64,000 nt of DNA from Diphasiastrum complanatum (lineage: Eukaryota > Streptophyta > Lycopodiopsida > Lycopodiales > Lycopodiaceae), in NCBI GenBank assembly GCA_029204225.1, contig CM055103.1:4210500-4274499 (forward strand). The letters run 5' to 3'. Below the pieces are notes generated by a model. It made no database searches. It was not told where the DNA came from and saw only the letters and a list, made by a program, of their open reading frames with translations. A program made the position numbers and the translations under genes. This document shows positions 51,601 to 63,400 of the stretch, piece by piece. The first letter of the stretch is position 1. Each line of letters opens with the position of its first letter.

Positions 51601-52463
51601 GGATTTAGAGAAATCCATCCCCCAAAATTCACCAAAATTGGTCAATTTTTGACAATTTTTTACTTCCTACAAACCCAATTGCTGGAATTCTTGGCTCTAT
51701 CTTCTAGGACAACTTCAAAAGACTATGATTCATCTTTTCCCAGCTTCAATTGATGTTCAATAACCTCCTACCATCAGTTATGGACTCGGCTCATTACATT
51801 CGCCGCGTCCATTTACATTTATTTTACTTTATGCATATTGGGCCCTTTTTTATTCATTAGTGACACTTAGACTATATGGTTGGCCTTTGGCCTTATTATT
51901 CATTATTAGGCCATTTGGACATATTACTGGAGAGTGGGGGCCTTCTTGGAGGGCGCACTATTTTCCCTCCCAGTTGGGCCCTAGCCACCGGAAGCTTCCT
52001 TTTTAGGGCTTCCTCTTGGCTATAAGTAGGGAAACTGTGTCATTTGTTATTCAGCTAATGATATTGATCTCTCTCTTTAGTCTCCTTAATCTCTCTCTTT
52101 CCTGCTTTCTAGGGTTAAGTCTTGCTTATGTGCTGCTTTCATAGCTTAAGTCTTGCTTATGTGATGCTTTCATAGCTTAGCTCTAGGTCAGTTGTGGCTC
52201 TATTTGTAACTTGGTATCAGAGCACTTTCCTCTGAACTACTCTTTCAGATTTAGTAGACGCCCTACTAACCCATCACTTTTGTCGATTTTTTCATCAAAT
52301 TTCCATCGTTTTTTCAATTTAGTAGAGGCTGTCCAGTGCCCTACTAACCCATCACTTTCGTCGATTTTTTCATCAGATTTCCATCGTTTTTCCAGATTTG
52401 GTAGAGGCTGGCCAGCGCCCTACTACCTTGTCACTTTCGTCGATTTTCTCCACCGATTTGCTG

Positions 52464-52542
<79 letters not shown>

Positions 52543-55500
52543 CGCTCTGCTGGTGCGCTGCCCGCTTGCTGGTGCGCTGCCCGCCTGCTGGTGCGCTGCC
52601 CGCCCTACTGGTGCGCTGCCCGCCCTGCTAGCGCTGCTGCCTTCTCTCTCTCTTGCGCGCCCACCCGCCCTGCTGGCGCTGCTGTCCGCCCTGCTGGCGC
52701 TGCAGTGCTGACCTTCGCACCTGCCCTACGCTGCCCTGCGCTGGTCCTCCATCTGCTTACCGCCTCCTATGGCACCTAAGAAAAAGGAGGGTGTTCTTAC
52801 ACCTCCCTCCCTGTTGGACACCCCCCCATCACCGGTAGTGATGGAGGAGCCGTCTTCGGTGACAGAAACTATCAACATGGCTGCCATTGACTACACTCCT
52901 TCCAAACCTACCGAAAGTCTTTTTGCTTATGATCTTAGTTTTATCCGGCAAGAAATTCTTGGACTTAAGAAACAACTACACCTCTTTGAAGCTGAAAATA
53001 GCAAGTTAGCTAAGGATCTTTTTGGTGTCTCGGAACGTGTGGAGCAGCTTGAGCAAGAAAATATATATCTTAAGCAACGAATTGCAGAAAAAAGTGCCTT
53101 GGAGGAGACTTCCAACAAGATCAATAGCTTGGAGAAACAAGTCGAGGAGACGAAAACGTGGGCAGCACTTTTCAAACCGGATGATATGGGCAGCAAACTC
53201 TCATCACTCGCAAAACAGGTTGAAGAAACGACATCGATCCTTAAGCAAGGTAATCACTCTCAGATTTCATCTTTTCCGAAGGAAAACGATTTGGAGACAG
53301 TTTTGGGTGAACAAGCCAGAAGGGCCAAAAAAGCCTTTAACATTAGAGTAAGAGGCATTGCCAATGGTGGAAAACCGTTGGAAGAAGCTACGGATTTGCT
53401 CATTTCCAAGTTATCTCATGTGGCTGACGGTTTTGATACTGCTTGGCGCAGTAAATTTGATGACAATGTTTTGTTTATCAAGTTCCGCTCGCTTTCACAA
53501 CGCAATGCTGCCCTTCGGCTTAGGGCAAAGCTTAAAGGTACTTTCATTTATATGGATGATGACTTAACAAATACTCAATGGTTGGCAAGAAAAAAGATTA
53601 TCCTTGAAGCGAAAGAGAAAGGGCAAAGGGTTGTTTTTATTGACGGGAAACCGAGATTTTTCGACCTTCCACAATAGGAACTAGGGGCCCCCGGATATAG
53701 AAGCTACCCGAGATCCCCTACCAATTTGAGACTTGGCTTCTGGAATTGTAATGGTTTTTTATCTTCGTCATCAGCCGGAGACTTTGCTGATTTTATTAGA
53801 AAATGCGACATTTTGTTGTTGGCTGAAACTCATGAGTCCTTATATCATCCTCTTCCAAATATACAGGAGTACTCTTGGCATTCTGCTTTTCGTCCATTTG
53901 TTAGGGGAAAAACTTGTCGAGGATCTGGAGGAGTAGCTTGTTTATACAGAGACACCACAGTTCAGATGGTTAAACAAGATCCATACGCTCGCTATATTTG
54001 GTTACACATTATTGGCTCACTATTGGGATTACCTCAGGACATCTATATAGCTGTATGCTATTTTGCTCCACAGACCTCAGTGTTTGCTGAGTTTGGCGGG
54101 GACCCTTTTCAGGCTCTCTCAGATGATATTGCTATCTTTTCTCAGCAGGGTTCCATTTTACTAGCAGGTGATTTCAACGCCCGCACATGCTCTAGACAAA
54201 CCGAATTTCATGCAGCTACGGATCTTCTCAGGCTTTACCCTTTGGATATGGGGCTAGACCGGGTATCACAGGATGCAGACACTCCAGCTACATCTTTCGG
54301 GGAGCAGTTGATCACTCTAGCAGAGACACACGCTCTTGCCATTTTGAATGGCCTCACACAGTGGCCTTCCTCATCAGCATATACATGCTATCCTCATGGT
54401 GGAGGACATAGTGTGGTCGACTACTTCATTGGATCACCTGCTTTGATCTCTCACATTTTTGATTTCTCCATCACACCCCCTACCATTTCCGATCACTCAC
54501 TCTTACACATCTCACTTGGTCACATAACCTCTTCTTTGCAAATTTCTTGCTCTCTTCCCACTCATAAACGTATTCCTTTCACCCAATCTGGATTCACTAA
54601 TTACACCACAATCTTATCCCAACTACTCGCTAACTTCCCGTTCATGGCACCAATTGACCAGCAAGCCACTTTTCTCTCTACATCCCTCTTAGCTGCTGCT
54701 TCCTCATCCTTCCCCACCAAAACGACATCATCTCACAGAAGTGTTCACAACAGATGGTATGATGCAGAATGCCGCTCTCTTCACAATCATGTGACATATG
54801 CCAGGTCACACTCCCCTGCCACACTCAAACAATGCCAGAAAGAATATCATAGAACCACCAGAACAAAGAAGATCAAGTACCTACAATCACTCTGCCAAAA
54901 AATGATCAACTCTTTAGATTCACCCTCCTCCTCTTTTTTCTGGAAACATTTCACCAGACACTCTTCAACATTGGCCCCCATAGCCATCGAATCCTGGATC
55001 GAGTATGCCACGGAGTTATATACCACGGACTCTCCTCCTACCTCACTCTCACCGAGACCTGACCACTGCTCACTTTTCACCCCTGACATGGTTGAAAACG
55101 CCATTAAACATGCCAAACTAAATAAAGCCACTGACTATGACTCCTTAAGTGTAGACTTCCTAAAGCCCGTAGCACATCTCATCTCCCCTTACATTGCTCA
55201 TGTTTTTAACACAGCTGTTACTTCTGGTTTTCCTACGGCTTGGTGTACTAATATCCTTCACCCCATCCTCAAGGCAGGTGATCCCATGAATGTAGGAAAC
55301 TACCGCACCATTATGATTGGCCACACTCTAGCTAAGATATATGGCTCTATACTACAGACAGTCACTGGATCTTTTGCTGAAACTGAGGGTTTACACGCTA
55401 TGGGTCAAGCTGGTTTCAGACCGGGATATTCTACTTCAGACCAGATCTTCATTTTGAGATGCATTATTGAGGAGGCTCGACATCGGAAACAGAGAATTTA

Positions 55501-57463
55501 CTGTTGCTTTGTGGATTTTCGCAAAGCTTTTGACTCTGTTCCACGACATCTTCTTTTCCAGAGACTGTCTTCACTTGGCTTTTCAGAGGATACTATTGCT
55601 GCGATCATTACTTTATATGAGCGAGTCTTGGCACGTTTCAGAGATGGTAGTGGCTGGTCCTCACAGATACATTCTACCATTGGGGTGAAGCAGGGTTGCC
55701 CCTTATCACCCACTCTTTTTGCACTATATATAGATGACCTCGAGCGGATTATTCGCGAGGAAGGTGGAGAGGGCTGTCCCCTAGCAGACATTATTATCCC
55801 CATTCTCTTGTACGCTGATGATGTGGTTCTCCTCTCATCCTCTGCAGCTGGTTTACAGAGTCACCTTTCTGCTTTACATCACTTTTGCCAGCGTTGGGGA
55901 TTGACGGTTAACCTTAAGAAGACTAAGATTATGGTGTTTAACACCAACAGACAGCATATGAGAGATGTGATTTTCTATTATGACGGGCTACCGATTGAGA
56001 TCGTGACCTCCTACACCTATTTGGGAGTTCTTTTCTCTGGTCCGCTACTCACTTTTCGACCAGCAGCCACCGCCAGGCTCCGCAAGGGGCATACCGCTCT
56101 TGTGCATATGGAGAGATTTTGCTCTACTTATTATGTGCAGGATCCTGCTACCAGATGCCTACTATTTTCTGCTACTGTCTCCCCAGTTGTGCTATATTCG
56201 GCTGAGACTTGGTGCCCTGATTTATCACGCGATACATGGAGAGATCTTACTCGTATCCAGATTCTCATGCTCAGTAGGATAATCCGGGCTAAGCCCTCAG
56301 TACCACATGATATCATACTAGCCGAGTTTGCTTCTCCTCCATTAGTTGTTGGTGCTATGTTTCAGATCATCACCTTTCTTCACAGGGTATCAGATCTAGA
56401 TACCTCCAGATACATTGTTGCTGCTCTCACTTCATCTTGTACCATTGCAGATCAGGGAGCCAAGCACTCTTGGTATCGCAGTGTCTCAGCCCTTCTTCAG
56501 ACTTGGGGTTTATCCGCACTTGATCTTCCGAATGGAACCCATGCTTATATCAGACAGCAGATCTACCGGAGCTACATACGCACTATATGGTCACATCCTG
56601 ATCCAGATAGGGTCAAGCTACATTATTATGGCACACATCTTTTACGGCTGGACGTTTCGGGCTTGCCTATTCTTCCAGTTTATCTTACACAGACGCTATC
56701 TTTTGGTCTGAGATATCGTATAGGACAGCTTCGAGTCTCTTCTCATCAGCTTGCTATCGAGACAGGTAGATACACAGACACTCCCAGATTGCAGCGGATA
56801 TGTCAGCTTTGTTCTCTTCAGGAGGTGGAAGATGAGTTTCATTTCATCTTTCGCTGCCCAGTATACTATGAGATTAGAGGACGATACCATTGTTTATACC
56901 GAGATATTCCCCTCACGTTGAGCTCCTTCCTCGAGTATCCAGATGCTAGATGTGTGGGTCTTCTTTTGAGAGAGATGTATATTTTACGAGCTTCACTTCT
57001 ACCTACGCTCTCAGATATGGATTCCAGTCAGGCTCACATTACTCAGTTCTTCCAGAAGCGAGACAGAGTGGATATTTCGGTTGCGGATTTTGACGTCCCC
57101 GTCCGAAGATCGAAGACACAGAGAGTTTCGGCTCGATCCAGTGCTACTAGATCTTCATACGCCTCCCACCAGCCTACATCACGACCCACTACTACCATCA
57201 CTCATTACTTTCGGCTTGCTCGTAGCTAGTTTCCTCCGCGGAGCAGGTGGTTAAGCTCTTGCTTTGTACCCTCACCAGCTGGTGGTCAAGCTTGGATACT
57301 TTTTCTCTTAGAGACAGAGAGATCGATATTTTAGTTTTAGTTTTACTGTCTTTTCATTGGTAAATAAGTCCTTATGCGGACAATGCTTCTCACATTTTGT
57401 ACTCTCTTTTGTCTTATGTGCCCCTGGGCACCAAAAGACGTTAATAATAATAATTCTAATTCT

Positions 57464-57496
<33 letters not shown>

Positions 57497-60400
57497 GCCT
57501 CCTATCCAAAAATCACCAATCGTTTGCTATTCCAAATTGCCAAAATCCTGCAGCTTGTTCATCGCTACCCCAGCCCTTCCAACTTGTCACTTTCGCCTAT
57601 TATTTTATCCGTTTCCAGCCATCTTTCACAGTTTATCAAAAGGCTCTCCAGCGCCCATCCTCAACCACATTTCACGGAATTCCGACTCTGTTTGATATTC
57701 CAATTTGACATTTCCCTCCTGGCTGTCCAGCACATTTTTACAGCCTTCATTTTCACTTTATCCATTTGCTGATTGTTGCCCTTTCTTAGTTGTGATAATA
57801 TTGGTTTTAATAGACTAATTTCGGGTGACGACAAGAGTCCGCTCCCTCAAGTTTTCGTCTATTCCTTCCACTATCATTATGGCACATTCACCTACCCCGA
57901 GTGAAACTGTTCAAGAAAACTTATCCGATCAGTTTCGGCGCATGGATGAAACCCTTTCTGGCCTCGTTCTTCGCTTCGATACAGTTATGACCGGCTTTCC
58001 TACTATGCAGTCACATATTGATTATTTACAGCCTCATGGTCCTCGTTACACGTCTGCAGAGTTCGCTGACCTTCAGGATCCTATATCGCACAGTTTGAGC
58101 GAGTTGTATACTCCGTAGCTGATTTTGTTGATACCCGTCTAGATGAGTATGTGGTTCTTCTAGATGCATATTCAGGCCAGAACTTATCAGTTGATGCTTC
58201 TGTTATTGTGCCTACGTATGTTGTTCCATTTTTGGATCATATTATTCTAGATGCGGGGCGAGAGTATATTGCTTTAGTGGATACAGGCAGTACACATTCA
58301 TTTATTAGCAGTTACATTTCCACCAGGATTCATGCTACACCTGTTCCTGCTTCCCAGCCTCTCAGTGTTGAGGTTGCTCGTTCCCATTCTTTTCCCAGTT
58401 CTCAGATGATTCAGGGCTTGGATTTATCGCATTGATGATTTTTCTGGTCAGGCAGATTTCTACATTTCTCTAAAGCACTATGACATTATTTTTGGTGCAG
58501 CCTGGTTCTCTTCACTTGGTACTGTTGCTGTGGATCTCTCTCAGCAGACACTTTCCTTTACTCATGTTGGTCAGCATCATTCACTTGCTGGTATTGATTC
58601 CCAGGGTGACTATCAGTTGGTTACCGGGAAGCAGTTTATGCGTAGCCTGCCAAAGGCTCAGGATGCAGCTCTTCTTTCAATTCAGAGTACATCAGTTGCT
58701 GCTTCACTTTCACCATTCGTGGGTCCTCTTCCTCAGGTTGATGCTCCTTCGGATTTACAGATTGTTGTTGTGTGCCTTGTGCCTATATGCCTTGATTCAC
58801 AGATATTGTATTCAGTGGTCATTCCTGGTTTCATTGATATTCAAGCCGTATACCTTGGTGGTATTTCTACTATTGCTTTTGCGCATACCTCAGATAGCCC
58901 TCTTGGTTCGGTGGTTGGTGCAGTATCTTCTCCATTGGTCTCTATATCTCCATCTCTTGAGTCCGTTATGGCTGATGTTCCTGCTGATTTCTATGGGGTT
59001 CTTCACGGGTCCACGTTTGATGGCTCCCTCGCTATTGGTGATCAGGTTGTATCTTCTTTCGCTTTACTCCATGGATCTCTGCTTGAGGTTTGTGAACCGC
59101 CTCATGATATTTCTACGGTTCCTTACATGATTCATGCGCCTTTGGCCCTTACCGTTACACATTTTCCGTCCGAGGATATTTGCGAGATGGTCACTATTAC
59201 TTATCCAGGGTATTTATATGCTGGGATCTTTCTAGATGAGTATACGGGCATCCTTCAGTCTCCTTGTGTTTGTAGATATAGGTTTGCTGCAGTCCATGCC
59301 AATGCTATGGATATATGGCATTCCTGGTTATTACGTATAGCTTGGTTTCCATTTGGACCTGTTGATTGGTGCTGGTTTTTCCATATTACTGATCGCCTAT
59401 AGTGTGGATATCTCTATGATTATGCATGTGGCTCTCTATCTGTTCCTTGGATTGTTGCTCATTGTCAAGCTTGGCATATCCTGATGGCTTGGGTTATTCC
59501 CTCCGTTCCAGCTACTGTTTGTCCAGGTGATCTTCAGATTCCCTGTCATTTCAGGTTGCTCCATATCGCTTGGTCTCCGATGCTGAGATGCCACTTTGTT
59601 CTGGTTTTCCGAGACCATCAGGTTACCTTGAGAGAGTTCCTTCTCCTCTCTTGGATAGTTTTTGGGGATATTGCCGCCATATACTTCAGTATTGCTCATA
59701 TGTGCTTTGATACTCATTCCCAGCTACACGTGGATATTGATCCGATGCTTGCTACTGATGTTGGGAATCATGTTCCTCGTTCCAGTGCATTTCTTCTATT
59801 CCTCACTTGTGCGCCTGTGTACTTTGGGATTACACTTGCGGCCAGTTCCGATGGGTCATCCGATTCTCCATCCGTTTTTGGTGTATCCTATGATGGATTG
59901 GTATGTCCATATGAGGTCTTTCTGGATGAGTTTTTCGGCTACAGTTTTTCAGTTGAGGCCTCCACTATTTCTAGATTTGTTGCTATTGTTTTTATGCATC
60001 ATGTCTATTTAGATGATGCATTGATTTCTTGGACCTTCTGGAGCTTTTGGCATGCTGCTCTTCTCGTGATAGGGGCCTTGAAGGTACTGTGTGCCATTGC
60101 TACTTCTCATTCATGGGCCTTAAAGATACCTTGGGCTTTTGACCATGCTGGTGCACATTTCTCCATTTTAGCTATCCTTTGTCAGGATGATCTCTTTATG
60201 ATCCATGATTCTTGGCATATCGCTTGCTTTTCCATGCTACTACAGCGTGCCTGTCATCCTGCTTATGTTCCTACTCCTTGGTGCTGGTCTTCCGATGCTG
60301 CTATCTTTTCTTGGTGCACCTATATCACTGAGTTTGCACATATGGTTGATGGTTACGTGTATGATGCGACTATTCGCGATGACTGTCCATCTCTTTGCCA

Positions 60401-63400
60401 GTTTCCTTATTGGCTTCCCGTTGCTGATGCACTTCTACCTTCTCGGGCTTTTTGGATACCTTGGTATGATGTCCCTATCTTTTGGGCTAATCCTCTACTA
60501 CCTTGGGCATTGCGGATACCTTGGCATTCCTGGTTGCTGCTTGATCTTCTTCTTGTCCATATGCTCCATATTTGATTTTATAAATCCATTTGCAAGTGAT
60601 AGGCTTCTTACCATCAGGTAGCTCAACCAAATTCCACGTCCTATTTTTTGATATGGCTTCCATTTTTGTTTCCATAGCTGCACACCACTCCTTGTGCTCC
60701 TTTGCTTCATCAAAAGTTTTTGGTTCTTGTAGTAGGGAAACTGTGTCATTTGTTATTCAGCTGATGATATTGATCTCTCTCTTTAATCTCCTTAATCTCT
60801 CTCTTTCCTGCTTTCTAGGGTTAAGTCTCGCTTATGTGTTGCTTTCATAGCTTAAGTCTTGCTTATGTGATGCTTTCATAGCTTAGCTCCAGATCAGTTG
60901 TGGCTCTATTCGTAACTCCATCCAATTTCATGAAAAAACAAGCAAATATCATGAATTTTGGCCCTTTCTAGGTTTTTTCACCATGCCCAATTGGAAATTA
61001 ATGGCAAGAACGTTTTCCAAATCCACATGCAATCCAAAATACAGAGTTATAACCAACCAATTGATCTGAACCTGCTGGATTTTGAATTCTACCCTCCATT
61101 TTGTGCCAAAATCATGGAGAACAAGCCATATTTGGCCACAAAAGAGCCTAGAATCCAAATACATGGGACAATCCAACATACAACCTGAATTTCAACTACT
61201 TGAAAGTGAATTAACTCGCTGGAAATTTCATATCCATAACTAGTTTTGAGCTACACATGCTAAAACTCCAAAAAGACACCAAAATTGATTTCCTAGCACA
61301 ATTCTCCATAAACCACAATGAAATTTGAGAGAGATATGGATCATGCAAATTGAAATTGGGACGATCCACCAACTTGCAACCTTGCTCCTCTCCTTGGATG
61401 AGAATACTAGTTGAATACCACCAAGCCCAATGAAAAGCACCACCTCTCCAAACTTGTAAGCCTTGCTCTGATACCACTATAAGGGAAGCTCCTTAGATCC
61501 TGCTTACAAATCCCAAACACAAAGGATAACACACTATAGAGAAACCACCCAACCAAGTAGAAGCATCCAATCAAACTCTAGAAGCCTCACCCCCAAGCCA
61601 AAGAACAAGAAGCATGAATGTAGAGTGAGAGCCTGGCAATGAATCCAAAACCATGATGAGGAATAGGGCGAGTTTGGACCCAATATATAGAGCCAAAAGC
61701 ATCCTGGGCACTTAGCCATGCATAGCCCTAAGTTTCCTATACATAGATTCACCTAGAATAGAGTCCTAAGCATGGACCAACTATTCATAGAATTGCTATT
61801 GATAACTCTACACATGCATACACTGTCTCATACCTTGTCTAAACTCCATTTAGTGTGTTCTGGGCCTCACAGGGATATTAGTTACTTTCAGGTCACGTCC
61901 AGTATGTCGTGGCATAACTAACAGCTTGTTTCACTGGAGTACCGTGTATCCAAGACTAGGAGTATACTGTATCCTATGTACTGGTCATGGACATAACATC
62001 TACACTTGGAGTAAGGCCATGAAGGAGGAATAGCAGTACAGGCTCTTGGTTTCTCCGAGATCCTCACAACATCCACCTGCAAACGGAGACCCCTGGGCCA
62101 AACAAGAGGTTCTAATACTCGTGTGAAGACACAACAAGGTAGACACAGGCCCACCCCCGAGTGGTAAGGGTCGAGGGAGGTCTAGAGCGCAAATTGACTA
62201 CTCTGAAAGCACCAAACTTACTCAATTTTATGTCTAAACAAGGAGCTCTCAAACCAGTTTTTCTTGGTTTTAATACGTAGACGTGTGCTCCAAATAGCGG
62301 ACATCTTGAGCCATAGTGCTTTAGATGCTAGTTTCTTGGGGCCACTTTGTCTTAACAAGTGACCAAAGGGGCCCAAACTTAAGTAATAGGGCCCAAGTCT
62401 GGATGAACGTGCCGCAATTTTCAAAAAATGATTCAAGTAAATGCCTGTACGAATTCACCACCAAGCACTTTGTGTCAATGCAAACACATAGCTTCGGAAG
62501 ATACTGCATATCATAGTTTCAAAAAATTGCAACTCGATTTTTTTAAAATCGACTTGAATTGAAAGACTTGCTTGCTTTTTGGAAAAAAAATCAAAATTTT
62601 GGGTTTTTTTCTAATTGGCTTTGCATTCCAATGACCAGAGTCTAGAAGTCTGAAAGACAAAACAAATTTGATTCATATTGACTGGGAACTGTCCTGCACA
62701 TCATGCTATGAAATTTGCACATAAGAAGAATAAACTAAATAAGAATCACCTTTGGAAGCCTATCGTCCCCAGGTGCAGCAATGTAAAATGGGCGGAATTC
62801 CCTAGAAAGTCAATAACTCAAAACATCAGAACCCTTCAAGACGTAGCTTTTTCAGACATAACGAACCTTCGTTTGGCACATTGTAATGATAGAATACAAG
62901 CAAAGGTTTCAATTACCCAGGTGCCAAAATTGTGGACTTCAGATTCTCAACTCCAGTAATAGGGCCGTCAATGCTCGAGTAGCAGCTCAACTTCACAGAA
63001 TTCTGCAGCAATGAAATGCCAAAGTCATGTACAAACATTGCTATAGTAAACCAAAAAAGATCGAGAGAAAGATAAGAGATCCTCACATCAGGCCCCCATA
63101 TTTAAGCATTCTATACACATATTGTCTTCAAACTTTTTGACATGTCAAATTCTCTTCATGCACATTCCTATTTGAGGCCATGCTATAACCAGAAAAATAA
63201 TGCTTCTGATCCACAAATCTCTTGTGCATCATAAATCAATCTCAGTGCAAAAATTACATGACAAGAAGCATGCACTCCTTTGTGTGACATCTATTACCAG
63301 CAGAAAGGATGAAATTTATTTGTTAGGGCCTCAGGCCAGAGGAAATCAGGAAGAGATGCTGCACCTTCTCATCAAGAGCTTTATCCACAAACACAACAGA

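Larger units (their letters stand above)
52541..57466 (+). mobile_element. Apparently full-length two-ORF LINE nested in the LTR element
   Basis: It has a GC-rich 5' region, ORF1 (52769-53677), a 48-bp gap, ORF2 (53726-57229), a ~235-bp 3'UTR and a simple tail of TTAATAATAATAATTC type instead of poly(A). Both ORFs are uninterrupted, so this is a recent and possibly active copy. Four or more degraded relatives lie elsewhere in the window (28.3, 35.6, 41.5 and 48.7 kb). TC tracts on both sides obscure the target-site duplication. Confidence 0.85.

Noticed and set aside
52211-52711. 166-codon frame in the LTR leader and LINE 5' region
   Set aside because: It crosses leader repeats, a TC tract and a GC minisatellite. 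Its protein is entirely low-complexity and it has no family match.
52212-57229. LINE ORF1 and ORF2 as host genes
   Set aside because: Endonuclease, YADD reverse transcriptase, ORF1 architecture and degraded relatives elsewhere in the window show it is a mobile element.
58480-59130. Leu-rich 216-codon plus-strand frame
   Set aside because: It overlaps the retropepsin-linked frame in another phase and is made of Leu/Phe/Ser from T-rich composition.
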